NCBI GenBank assembly: GCA_021773815.1
Contig: JAJFJS010000134.1
Span: 1 to 52,354, forward strand
Source: Gammaproteobacteria bacterium
Lineage (GTDB): Bacteria; Pseudomonadota; Gammaproteobacteria; Steroidobacterales; GCA-2729495
Reading direction: 5' to 3'
Length of the DNA stretch: 52,354 nucleotides
Shown one piece after another: positions 16,648-25,164 of this stretch. The notes beneath the pieces are model-generated. The model made no database searches. It saw only the letters and a list, made by a program, of their open reading frames with translations, and was not told the origin of the DNA. Position 1 is the first letter of the stretch; each line of letters starts with the position of its first letter. A program made the position numbers and the translations under genes.

Positions 16648-17376
16648 ATGGGTTCGCTAGATTACTTCTTGTTCGTCGCTTTTCCGTACATCGCGATCGC
16701 GGTGTTCCTCGTCGGTACGATTTATCGCTATAACCAGAAGGGCTACAAGGTCACGAGCCTGTCGGCACAGTTTCTCGAGAACAGGAGAGGTTTTTGGGGC
16801 ACCGTGCCGTTTCACTGGGGCATCCTGATGGTCGCCCTGGGTCACCTGGTCGCATTTCTGTTTCCGAAACTGGTGCTGTCCTGGAACTCCGATCCGGCCC
16901 GCCTGATCATGCACGAGGGTCTGGGATTCACGTTCGCCGTCGCCGTCTTCGTGGGTCTGGCTGCGCTGATCATTCGGCGGCTGACCAATGAACGGCTGCA
17001 GCAGGTCACGACCCGGATGGATCTGTTCATTGAATTCTTCCTGTTGCTGCAGGTCGTTCTGGGTTGCTGGATCGCGCTGGGCTACCGCTGGGGTTCGTCC
17101 TGGTTCGCCGCGGACCTGTCGCCGTACCTGTGGTCCCTGGTCAAACTGAACCCGCAGACCGACGCCGTCATCGCGATGCCGCTGGTCATCAAGTCGCATA
17201 TCGTTTGTGCCTTCTCGATCTTGTTCGTGTTCCCGTTCACGCGACTCGTGCACCTGCTCGTCGCGCCGCTGCACTACATCATGCGGCCCTATCAGGTCGT
17301 GATCTGGTACTGGGACCGGAAGAAGATCCGCGATGCCGGCACGCCATGGTCGGAGGCCCGGCCGCGGAATAACTGA
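16648..17376 (+). CDS. narI: Respiratory nitrate reductase gamma subunit, cytochrome b
   Basis: NarI (242 residues) has five predicted membrane helices and binds two b hemes; it oxidises quinol on the periplasmic side. His residues of the family are present in VPFHWGILMVALGHLVAF and in the C-terminal IKSHIVCAFSILFVFPFTRLVH region. The C-terminus continues as a hydrophilic tail with the typical YQVVIWYWDRKK. GGAGG lies 10 bp before the ATG. A 102-bp gap with possible -35 elements (TTGACT, TTGACG) separates it from the transporters. Confidence 0.95.
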   Translation: MGSLDYFLFVAFPYIAIAVFLVGTIYRYNQKGYKVTSLSAQFLENRRGFWGTVPFHWGILMVALGHLVAFLFPKLVLSWNSDPARLIMHEGLGFTFAVAVFVGLAALIIRRLTNERLQQVTTRMDLFIEFFLLLQVVLGCWIALGYRWGSSWFAADLSPYLWSLVKLNPQTDAVIAMPLVIKSHIVCAFSILFVFPFTRLVHLLVAPLHYIMRPYQVVIWYWDRKKIRDAGTPWSEARPRNN

Positions 17377-17478
17377 TTTCCACCTTCTGATCGGGTTGAC
17401 TGAATAAGCGAGGGCTTGACGCTCGGCTCGACTTTGGGTGACATGTAGACACGATCCACGCACGGGGAGGTAGCGGGT

Positions 17479-18960
17479 GTGGAGCAAGTAGCAACTGCGC
17501 AATCCCACAAAGCGCTGTTTTTGAATACGCTGGCGTTTACCGTCTGTTTCGCGGCCTGGATGCTTAACGGCGTGCTGGTGACGTTTCTGGCCAGCAATGA
17601 CGTGTTCGACTGGGGTCCGGTCGAAATCGGCTGGCTCATGGGTATCCCGGTTCTGACCGGCGCACTATTCCGGCTGCCGGCCGGCATCCTGACCGACAAG
17701 TATGGCGGCAAACCGGTTTACGGTTGCCTGCTGTTGTTCTGCGCCATCCCGATGTACCTGCTGTCCTATGCCGACAGTTTCCTGTGGTTCGCTCTGTGCA
17801 GCGCGGGATTCGGCCTCTGCGGCGTGAGTTTCTCGATCGGCATTGCGTTTTCATCGGTCTGGTATCCGAAAAAGAACCAGGGCTTTGCGCTTGGTATTTT
17901 CGGTGCCGGCAATGCCGGCGCCGCGCTGACCACAATGATTGCGCCGACCGTGCTGAACAACATTACCGACAACGGCGCCAATATCGACGCGTGGCGGCAA
18001 CTGCCCGTGTTTTATGCGGCGATCCTGGCGGTCATGGGCGTTATTTTCTTTCTGTTTACGACCAATAAGAAGCCGACGATTCAGCTCGGCACGATGGCCG
18101 AGATCCTGGCGCCGCTGAAGGAGCCGCGAGTCTGGCGTTTCGGGTTGTATTACTTCCTCGTCTTCGGTTGTTTCGTCGCGTTTTCGCAGTGGCTGGTGCC
18201 GTATTTTGTCAACGTCTATACGCTGTCGCTGGTCACGGCGGGCCTGTTGGCATCTGCCTTCAGCCTGCCGTCGGGCATCATACGCGCGCTCGGCGGCTGG
18301 ATGTCCGATGTCATGGGCGCGCGGGCCGTCATGTACTGGGTGCTCGGACTGTCGGTCGCGATCAGTTTTATGCTCGTGATCCCCAAGATGGAAATCTATT
18401 CGCCCGGCGAGGGCATCATGGCCTCACGCGCAGGCACGGTGACCGAGGTTACCGAATCGAGCGTGACCGTCGGCAACAAGCGTTACGAACTGGTGAAACA
18501 GGATCGTTCGTTCGACGATCTGGACAGTCGTATCCTCGTCTTTCCGACGAAGATGGTCTGGCAGGAACCGGTCGTCGAGTTGGGTCAGGTCGTCGACCGT
18601 CGTGAACTGATCGCCAAGGGCGTGACGAAGATCTACTTTCAGGCCAACGTCTGGATATTCGCGTTTTTCGTCGTCATTCTCGGCAGCGTCTGGGGAATCG
18701 GCAAGGCAGCCGTCTATAAGCATATTCCGGACTATTACCCCGATCAGGTCGGGGTCGTCGGCGGCATGGTCGGCGTTATCGGCGGGCTGGGCGGCTTTGT
18801 CTGCCCGATTATTTTCGGTTATCTGCTCGAAAGCACGGGTCTGTGGACCAGTTGCTGGATGTTCATGTGGCTGATATCCGTGATCTGCCTGTTCTGGATG
18901 CATAATGCGATCCAGATCGTGGAACGCCGGGAGCGTCCCGAGGTCCAGAAGAGAATCTGA
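17479..18960 (+). CDS. narK1: NarK type I nitrate/nitrite transporter with an extra periplasmic domain
   Basis: This is a 493-residue major facilitator of the nitrate/nitrite porter family with twelve membrane segments. The first half has GFGLCGVSF and FGAGNAGAALT, the type I form usually linked to proton-coupled nitrate uptake. Between the ninth and tenth helices, about residues 303-395 form a hydrophilic stretch with alternating beta-like residues (GTVTEVTESSVTVGNKRY), about 90 residues longer than a standard loop and predicted periplasmic. The start is GTG with GGGGAGG upstream. It is followed 17 bp later by a second NarK. Confidence 0.9.
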   Translation: MEQVATAQSHKALFLNTLAFTVCFAAWMLNGVLVTFLASNDVFDWGPVEIGWLMGIPVLTGALFRLPAGILTDKYGGKPVYGCLLLFCAIPMYLLSYADSFLWFALCSAGFGLCGVSFSIGIAFSSVWYPKKNQGFALGIFGAGNAGAALTTMIAPTVLNNITDNGANIDAWRQLPVFYAAILAVMGVIFFLFTTNKKPTIQLGTMAEILAPLKEPRVWRFGLYYFLVFGCFVAFSQWLVPYFVNVYTLSLVTAGLLASAFSLPSGIIRALGGWMSDVMGARAVMYWVLGLSVAISFMLVIPKMEIYSPGEGIMASRAGTVTEVTESSVTVGNKRYELVKQDRSFDDLDSRILVFPTKMVWQEPVVELGQVVDRRELIAKGVTKIYFQANVWIFAFFVVILGSVWGIGKAAVYKHIPDYYPDQVGVVGGMVGVIGGLGGFVCPIIFGYLLESTGLWTSCWMFMWLISVICLFWMHNAIQIVERRERPEVQKRI

Positions 18961-18977
18961 TACAGGGATACAAACGT

Positions 18978-20384
18978 ATGTCACGTGTATTGCATGAGTG
19001 GAATGTAGAAGAGCCGCAATTCTGGGAGCAGACCGGAAAATCGATTGCGTCCAGAAACCTGTGGATTTCGATTCCGTGCCTGCTGCTGGCGTTTTCGGTC
19101 TGGCTCGTCTGGAGCGTCGTCGTTGCGAAGCTGCCGGCGGTCGGATTCAAGTACACGACGAATGAATTGTTTTGGCTCGCCTCGCTGCCCGGATTGTCGG
19201 GCGCGACGCTGCGTATCTTCTACTCGTTCATGGTGCCGATTTTCGGTGGCCGGTTGTGGACCACGCTAACGACTGCCTCGTTGCTGATTCCGGCGATCGG
19301 CATCGGGATCGCGGTGCAAAACCCGGAAACGCCATACGTCATGTTTCTCGCCCTCGCCTTGCTGTGCGGCTTCGGCGGCGGCAACTTCGCGAGTTCGATG
19401 GCCAATATCAGCTTCTTCTTTCCGAAGCGCGCCAAGGGCCACGCACTCGCGCTCAATGCGGGCCTCGGCAACGCCGGCGTCAGCATCATGCAGTTCCTGA
19501 TCCCGGTCGTGATCACGGCCGGCGTATTCGGTGCGATAGGCGGTGAACCGCAGGCGCTCGACAACGGCGGCGAACTGTGGGTCCAGAACGCCGGCTATGT
19601 CTGGGTACCGTTTCTCGTCGTAGCGACGCTGGCCGCATGGTTTGGCATGAACGACCTCGCATCGGCCAAGGCGTCGTTCAAGGAGCAGTCGGTCATCTTC
19701 AGTCGCAAGCACAACTGGATCATGTGCCTGCTGTATACCGGCACCTTCGGCTCATTTATTGGTTATTCGGCCGGGTTCCCGCTGCTGTCGCAACTCATGT
19801 TTCCGGATATCAACGCGCTGAAATTCGCCTTCCTGGGACCGCTGGTCGGCGCGTTGTCGCGGGCCGGAACGGGATGGATCTCGGACAAATACGGCGGCGG
19901 CCGGGTGACGTTCTGGACGTTCGTCGGCATGGTTGCGGCGGTGTTCGGTGTCATTTTCTTTCTCGGCATCAGGGAACAGCCCGGCGCCTACTGGGGCTTT
20001 TTCTCGATGTTCATCGTGCTGTTCTTCCTGACGGGCGTCGGTAACGCGTCGACGTTCCAGATGATTCCGGTCATCATGGGTCGCGAGCTGCCGAGGCTGA
20101 TGCCCGGCGTATCGAAGCAGGAGTTGACCCGCCATGTCGACAAGGAATCGGCGGCGATCATCGGATTCACGTCGGCCATTGCGGCCTATGGCGCATTCTT
20201 CATTCCGAAGGCTTACGGCACGTCTATCGCGATGACCGGCGGCCCGCAGGCCGCGCTGTGGGGATTTCTCGCATTCTATGTTCTGTGCGTGGCGGTTACC
20301 TGGATGTCCTACACGCGGCGTAGCGGCCTGCTGTACGCTGTCGAACGCGGTATCTCCGCGCCCGCCACGGCACAGCGCGCATGA
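18978..20384 (+). CDS. narK2: NarK type II nitrate/nitrite antiporter
   Basis: The 468-residue protein has twelve membrane segments and the nitrate signature GFGGGNFASSMANISFFFP (about residues 132-150) followed by GLGNAGVSIMQFLIPVV, the type II form associated with nitrate/nitrite exchange. The second nitrate-signature region is around GVGNASTFQMIP. It has an N-terminal cytoplasmic extension of about 30 residues (VEEPQFWEQTG), common in type II NarK. Pairing of type I and type II carriers is known from denitrifiers, where they cooperate during start-up and steady state. AGGGA precedes the ATG. Confidence 0.92.
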   Translation: MSRVLHEWNVEEPQFWEQTGKSIASRNLWISIPCLLLAFSVWLVWSVVVAKLPAVGFKYTTNELFWLASLPGLSGATLRIFYSFMVPIFGGRLWTTLTTASLLIPAIGIGIAVQNPETPYVMFLALALLCGFGGGNFASSMANISFFFPKRAKGHALALNAGLGNAGVSIMQFLIPVVITAGVFGAIGGEPQALDNGGELWVQNAGYVWVPFLVVATLAAWFGMNDLASAKASFKEQSVIFSRKHNWIMCLLYTGTFGSFIGYSAGFPLLSQLMFPDINALKFAFLGPLVGALSRAGTGWISDKYGGGRVTFWTFVGMVAAVFGVIFFLGIREQPGAYWGFFSMFIVLFFLTGVGNASTFQMIPVIMGRELPRLMPGVSKQELTRHVDKESAAIIGFTSAIAAYGAFFIPKAYGTSIAMTGGPQAALWGFLAFYVLCVAVTWMSYTRRSGLLYAVERGISAPATAQRA

Positions 20385-20817
20385 GATGACCGAATTTTCT
20401 ATTCACTAGCCGGCGCCGACGGGCTCCGCGACCGCACGGGTGCGGGTTCGCTGCAAGCGTTGGGCTGCCTTTCCCTGCAGGGTGTGGGCCGATCACATCG
20501 GGTTTTCGATCGATCGGCATGGCTGAGAATCCCTGTCACGCGAAATCGAAGGGTATCTTTCGATGTCTCGCGGAGGGTGTTTTTGGTGGCGAATCTTTGT
20601 CAGGTGATCGTACCTACATGCCTCACGGATATTACGTATTACGACGCCGAGGTATCGGCGATACGTTTCCCATCAGCAGAGGAGCGTCTCGCAACGGGCA
20701 GTGGGCGGATGTGTTCTCCGACTCTGGATTTTTGACTGTAACAGAGATGATTTCACCAAGCGTCGGCCTGCGACCGCGATCGATCTCTGAAGGACTATTC
20801 TAGCGCTGCGCACGACT
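20385..20817. other. Intergenic region before moaA; hairpin, no gene seen
   Basis: These 433 bp carry no convincing gene. An imperfect stem (CGCGAAATCGAAGG against CTTTCGATGTCTCGCG, 20539-20572) lies in the middle and could be a leader structure. No Moco-riboswitch core was recognised. A frame from 20519 to 20803 has codon use unlike real genes of the window. Confidence 0.4.
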
Positions 20818-21822
20818 ATGGGTATGCAGGAATCAACCGCGAGGCGCTTGATCGATCCGCTGGGCCGAACGATCGACTATGTTCGGCTGTCCGTGACCGA
20901 TAAGTGCAATCTGCGCTGCACGTATTGCATGCCCGAGAACAATCGGGACTTCGAGCGACGCGAGCGATACCTGACCTTTGCCGAGATTGAGCGTGTGATC
21001 CGGGCTTTTTCCGAGCTCGGGGTGCGGCGGGTGCGCATTACTGGCGGCGAACCCCTGGTGCGGGCGGGTATTCCCGACCTTGCGAGTCGGCTGGCGGCGC
21101 TGCCCGGTGTCGACGACTTGTCGCTGAGCACCAATGCGGTCCTGCTCGCCAATCAGGCAGAGGCTTTGCACGGCGCGGGTATCGGCCGCCTGAATATCAG
21201 TCTGGATACGTTGCGTCGCGACCGGTTCCGGCAGATTACCGGGAACGACGATCTGGGCCGCGTGCTCGACGGGCTGCAGGTCGCCAGCCGGACCGGGTTC
21301 GAACCGATCAAGATCAACATGCTGGCACTCCGCGGCCAGAACGACGACGAATTCATCGATATGGCCGAGTTCTGTATCGAACACGGGTTCAGCCTGCGAT
21401 TTATCGAAACCATGCCGATGGGCACAGCCGGCCGCGCCGCCACGGACCACTATCTGCCGTTGAGCGATGTCAAGGCAGAGCTCGCGTCGCGATTCGATCT
21501 CGTCCCCAGCGTCATGTCCGGCGGCGGTCCCGCGCGCTATTTTCGTATTGACGGCAGTCGAACAAACATCGGCTTCATTACGCCGATCTCGCGGCATTTC
21601 TGCGATACCTGCAATCGTGTGCGCCTGTCCGTGGACGGCACGCTACACCTGTGCCTGGGGCAGGCGCACAGCGTTCCGCTAAGGCCGTTGTTGCGCGCGG
21701 GTATCGACGACGAAGAACTGCAGAATGTGATCGTCGAGGCGCTGAAGCTGAAACCGGCCCGCCATGAATTTGGCGAAAAACCGGAACAGATCGTGCGTTT
21801 TATGTCGGTGACGGGCGGTTAG
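20818..21822 (+). CDS. moaA: GTP 3',8-cyclase, molybdenum cofactor biosynthesis
   Basis: MoaA (334 residues) is the radical SAM enzyme that converts GTP to 3',8-cyclo-GTP, the first step of molybdopterin synthesis. The N-terminal cluster motif is CNLRCTYC (C30, C34, C37), followed by RITGGEPLVR. The C-terminal cluster lies in FCDTCNRVRLSVDGTLHLCLG. The chain ends in the GG dipeptide typical of active MoaA. An ATG two codons later (20824) is an alternative start. Its place right after the nar genes suggests dedicated cofactor supply for NarG. It probably has its own promoter. Confidence 0.95.
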   Translation: MGMQESTARRLIDPLGRTIDYVRLSVTDKCNLRCTYCMPENNRDFERRERYLTFAEIERVIRAFSELGVRRVRITGGEPLVRAGIPDLASRLAALPGVDDLSLSTNAVLLANQAEALHGAGIGRLNISLDTLRRDRFRQITGNDDLGRVLDGLQVASRTGFEPIKINMLALRGQNDDEFIDMAEFCIEHGFSLRFIETMPMGTAGRAATDHYLPLSDVKAELASRFDLVPSVMSGGGPARYFRIDGSRTNIGFITPISRHFCDTCNRVRLSVDGTLHLCLGQAHSVPLRPLLRAGIDDEELQNVIVEALKLKPARHEFGEKPEQIVRFMSVTGG

Positions 21823-21960
21823 TTTGAATTCCGTTGGCCCATTGTTGTGTATACCGAAGTTGACCTGATGCTTTTTTTGCCGGACCCGTTACATCGATCC
21901 GAAACTTAGTGTAGTTTTCTGTTCCCTCCCCCCAATATGGGGCTTCAATAAGGTGACTGT

Positions 21961-23247
21961 ATGATGATGTTCAGAGACAAAACCCAATCACGTGCCGGCC
22001 GCGCCGGTGCGGCCATGGCCGCAGCGCTGGTCGGAGCCCTGATGGCGATGCCCGCCGCCGGCGCCATGGATATTGCCGAGGAGCTGACGAACACGTTCAA
22101 GAACGGCGAGTTCGACGTGAACTTCCGTTATCGCTACGAGTTCGTCGATCAGGACGATAATGGCCTGCGTGACGCGAACGCGTCGACGCTGCGCACACGT
22201 CTCGTCTACAAGACCGCCAAATGGTATGACCTGGATCTGACGCTGAATCTGGACGACGTGCGCACGATAGTCGGCAGCAACTTCAATGACACGCGCAACG
22301 GCAAGAGCCAGTACCAGACCGTCGCGGATCCGAAGGGGGCGAATCTGAATATCGCGGCCCTGACCTACACCGGGCTGGAGAATACGACGTTTGTCCTGGG
22401 TCGGCAGCGCATCCTGCGCAACAACGTTCGGTTCATCGGCAATGTCGGCTGGCGGCAGAACGAGCAGACCTACGACGGGCTCTCGGCGACGTACAAGGAT
22501 GATGTATTCCAGGCCTCCTACGCCTATATCGACCGCGTCAACCGGATTTTCGGGCCCGAGGCCGGCTCGCCGACGGATGCGTTCCACAGCAATTCGCACC
22601 TGCTGGACGCGTCTTACACGCTGAATGAAGCGCTGTCCGTGGCCGTCTATGGTTATCTGCTGGACTTCAAGAATGGGGCAAGTTCCTCGAACCAGACGTT
22701 CGGCGTCCGCTTCACGGGCATGCCGAGAATCAATGAAGATATGGCCGTGACGTATACCGCCGAGTATGCGACGCAGGACGACTACGAAGACAATACGACG
22801 AACTATGATGCCGATTATGTGCTGGCCGAACTGGGCCTCAAGTGGAAGCAGTATGCGATCAAAGCGGGCTATGAGTTACTGGAGGGCAACGGGTTAGCCG
22901 GTCAGTCGTTCCAGACGCCGCTGGCAACACTGCACGCCCACAACGGCTGGGCCGACAAGTTCCTGTCGACGCCGGACGCCGGGTTGCAGGACATCTCGTT
23001 GACGGCATCTGCAAAGGTATCGAAGGGTTCGGTCAGCGTGGTCCTGCATGACTATGAGGCCGATACCGGCGGCGTGGATTACGGTAACGAGATCGACTTT
23101 GTCGTCAAGTGGCCGCTCGCCGAGAACATTTCGGTACTCGGCAAGGTCGCGCTCTACAATGCCGACAATAGCCCCGGCAATCCGACGACCGCGAACCTCG
23201 GTCAGGATACGACGAAAGCCTGGGTCATGCTGACGGCCGGATTCTGA
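21961..23247 (+). CDS. Outer-membrane beta-barrel porin (alginate-export/Porin_4-like)
   Basis: A signal peptide (AAMAAALVGALMAMPAAGA) is followed by about 395 residues of alternating amphipathic strands with aromatic girdles (FRYRYEF, FVLGRQRI, ASYAYIDRVNRIFG) and a C-terminal Phe, as needed for BAM insertion. This fits the 16- to 18-stranded alginate-export or phosphate-porin-like barrels common in Gammaproteobacteria. Its position at the end of the nar-moaA block, with a terminator right after it, suggests an anion channel for nitrate/nitrite, but specificity is not shown by sequence. TTACAT-N17-TAGTTT near 21889-21917 may be its promoter. Confidence 0.75.
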   Translation: MMMFRDKTQSRAGRAGAAMAAALVGALMAMPAAGAMDIAEELTNTFKNGEFDVNFRYRYEFVDQDDNGLRDANASTLRTRLVYKTAKWYDLDLTLNLDDVRTIVGSNFNDTRNGKSQYQTVADPKGANLNIAALTYTGLENTTFVLGRQRILRNNVRFIGNVGWRQNEQTYDGLSATYKDDVFQASYAYIDRVNRIFGPEAGSPTDAFHSNSHLLDASYTLNEALSVAVYGYLLDFKNGASSSNQTFGVRFTGMPRINEDMAVTYTAEYATQDDYEDNTTNYDADYVLAELGLKWKQYAIKAGYELLEGNGLAGQSFQTPLATLHAHNGWADKFLSTPDAGLQDISLTASAKVSKGSVSVVLHDYEADTGGVDYGNEIDFVVKWPLAENISVLGKVALYNADNSPGNPTTANLGQDTTKAWVMLTAGF

Positions 23248-23276
23248 CCGCCAGCCGCCAGTCGGCGTAATGACGA

Positions 23277-23313
23277 GGGCCGGAGTCGATGACTCCGGCC
23301 CTTTTTTGTTTTT
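23277..23313 (+). terminator. Strong intrinsic terminator after the porin
   Basis: GGGCCGGAGTC-GAT-GACTCCGGCCC forms a perfect 11-bp stem with a 3-nt loop, followed by TTTTTTGTTTTT. It closes the nitrate-respiration block. Confidence 0.92.
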
Positions 23314-23344
23314 CGGGATGCGGGGGCAAATCCCGGCCTATCAG

Positions 23345-23447
23345 GGAATCTCGGTGCCGCGGTGTGCGAAATCGGGTGTCAGACACCAAATTCTGCGTTC
23401 CTTCTTTCAGGCACCCGCTGGAATAATCTGGTGTCTGACACTAATTT
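23345..23447. repeat. TGTCTGACAC palindromic repeats next to a duplicated SDR gene end
   Basis: GGTGTCAGACACCAAATT (23375-23392) and GGTGTCTGACACTAATTT (23430-23447) are both self-palindromic and belong to a dispersed family also present near 51830-52085. Just beside them, minus-strand 23345-23372 encodes FAHRGTEIP followed by a stop, resembling the true C-terminus of the neighbouring SDR gene (LSHRGTVIPW). Confidence 0.6.
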
Positions 23448-23483
23448 CGGACATCAATTTCGATCTGTCCCCAAACCCGGAAA

Positions 23484-24371
23484 CTACCACGGAATTACCG
23501 TGCCACGGTGTGACAGGAACGTGCCGGTCAGTTCCAGTCCGTATTGATCAATGATGTTGATCACCGCCTCGGCGCTGTCCTGCGGGGTCATCAGTTTGAA
23601 CTGGACGCCGGCGCGGTCCAGCGCGAGGTTCATCATGTCGGTATCGACGGCACCCGGTGAAATGATGGCGACCGTGATACCGCGTTTCTTCAGTGCCTTC
23701 GAATTGGACCGCATGCCCATGTTCAGCGCGGCTTTACTGATGTTGTAGAACACGATCGCCGGGCTGCGGACGCTGGTGATCGAGCCCTGTGAACTGGTGA
23801 TTGCGACGATCTTCTTCATCGTGCTTCGTTCGACGCTGTCGGCAAATGCCTCGGCCATCTTCATCGGCCCGATAACGTTCACGGCAAACACGCGCTCCAT
23901 GAGTTCGTAGTCAAAGGTGCCGAAGTTCTGGTCGTTCGGCTCACCGAGTATCGCCGCGTTGTTCAGCAGGACATCGATCGGCGTGTCGGCGTATTTCGCG
24001 GCCAGTGCGTCGATCTGTTCGTGATCGAGGAGGTCGAGGCGTTCGATTTTCACACGCGGGTTATCCCGCACGAGTGCGTTGAGTTCATCGGCCTTCGCCG
24101 GCTTGCGGGCCGTCGCGATCACGGTCCAGCCGCGCCTGGCATAGTTGCGGGCCAGGTCCAGTCCGATGCCGCGGTTTGCACCGGTAATCAGCACGGTGCC
24201 CCGTGCGTCGCTGCGCAGCGATGCATCGAGCTGGATCGATTCGGTTTTCGGTGATCCGCCGGTGTGGCCACCGGCCAACGCGATCGATCCGGGTCCCGCG
24301 ACCACTGCCAGGGCCAGAGAAAGGGTATAGGTCAGGATCGGCAAGGGTCGTGTCGTCGTGGCTCGGTTCAT
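23484..24371 (-). CDS. Exported short-chain dehydrogenase/reductase
   Basis: The 295-residue protein begins with a hydrophobic export signal (ILTYTLSLALAVVAGPGSIALA) and about 25 further residues before a classical SDR domain: VLITGANRGIGLDLARNYA for dinucleotide binding, NNAAIL, catalytic Ser in AITSSQGS and YNISK as the catalytic Tyr-x3-Lys. SDR enzymes are normally cytoplasmic because NAD(P) is, so an export signal is odd; it may be a lumen-facing enzyme or an N-terminal anchor with the domain inside. ATG 24371 follows GGAGGACCGAT. The gene is divergent from the GST gene. Confidence 0.75.
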   Translation of the reverse strand: MNRATTTRPLPILTYTLSLALAVVAGPGSIALAGGHTGGSPKTESIQLDASLRSDARGTVLITGANRGIGLDLARNYARRGWTVIATARKPAKADELNALVRDNPRVKIERLDLLDHEQIDALAAKYADTPIDVLLNNAAILGEPNDQNFGTFDYELMERVFAVNVIGPMKMAEAFADSVERSTMKKIVAITSSQGSITSVRSPAIVFYNISKAALNMGMRSNSKALKKRGITVAIISPGAVDTDMMNLALDRAGVQFKLMTPQDSAEAVINIIDQYGLELTGTFLSHRGTVIPW

Positions 24372-24550
24372 ATCGGTCCTCCGGTTCGCTGTCGACTGTG
24401 GTCGGCCGAGCTTAGCAGGACCGGCCCGGTGGTCAGCAGGGTTTTGCCGCATCCATCCACTTCAGCGCGGCTCACCTGCCTTGACGCGGCCAGCCGGGTC
24501 CGGTTTGATGGGCGCTGGCGTCAATCTGACCGGCGCCGGGAGATCGCACC

Positions 24551-25150
24551 GTGTTGCTGCATTCGTTCTTTATTACGCCGAATAATCGCAAGGTCGAAGC
24601 GTTCATCAAACATTTCGATCTGGATGTCGACATTCACCAGGTCAATTTTCGTGAACACGAGAATCAGACCGAGGCATTTCTGGCCATGAATCCGATGGGC
24701 AAGGTGCCCGTGCTCGTCGACGGCGACCTGAACCTGTGGGAATCGAACGCCATCCTGACCTACCTGGCAACGATGTTTCCCGCGACGAACGCGCTACCGA
24801 CGGACGCCCGGGCACGGGCTGACGTCGATCGATGGCTGCACTGGCAGAGTTGCCACCTGATGCCGGCGATGGGCCGGCTCAAGACCGACGACGACGCGGA
24901 CCCGGAGGAGGTGCTCAAGCCCCTGTTCCGAGTGCTCGACATCCAGTTGCGGGACAAGGAATTTGTCTGCGGCGCGCTCAGCGTCGCGGATTTTGCGATT
25001 GCCGCCTATACGCTGACCAAGCTCGGCCGAAAGCTCGATTATTCCGACGTGCCGAATGTCGCCGCCTGGCGCGAGCGCGTCGCGAGTCTGAAGGGCTTCG
25101 TCGAGACGCAGTACAAGGATCCCGGCATGCCGGGCGGTCCGCCCAGGTAG
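24551..25150 (+). CDS. Glutathione S-transferase family protein
   Basis: This 199-residue protein has the thioredoxin-like N-terminal domain (LLHSFFITPNNRKVEAFI, then NPMGKVPVLVDGD with the cis-Pro, and LWESNAILTYLA with the Glu-Ser glutathione contact) and an all-helical C-terminal domain ending in ADFAIAAYTLTKLGRKLDY, the N-capping box of GSTs. The likely substrate-binding Ser/Thr is around T9-P10. A GTG start at 24551 is used; no strong ribosome binding site is seen. It is followed 14 bp later by the deiodinase-like gene. The electrophile substrate is unknown. Confidence 0.8.
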   Translation: MLLHSFFITPNNRKVEAFIKHFDLDVDIHQVNFREHENQTEAFLAMNPMGKVPVLVDGDLNLWESNAILTYLATMFPATNALPTDARARADVDRWLHWQSCHLMPAMGRLKTDDDADPEEVLKPLFRVLDIQLRDKEFVCGALSVADFAIAAYTLTKLGRKLDYSDVPNVAAWRERVASLKGFVETQYKDPGMPGGPPR

Positions 25151-25164
25151 CGTAATGGCAGGGA

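Noticed and set aside
20519-20803. 94-codon frame between narK2 and moaA as a gene
   Set aside because: Third-codon positions are not G/C-biased as in real genes here, and no ribosome binding site or family pattern was seen.
20385-20817. Moco riboswitch before moaA
   Set aside because: The conserved core of the Moco motif could not be recognised; only a generic hairpin is present.
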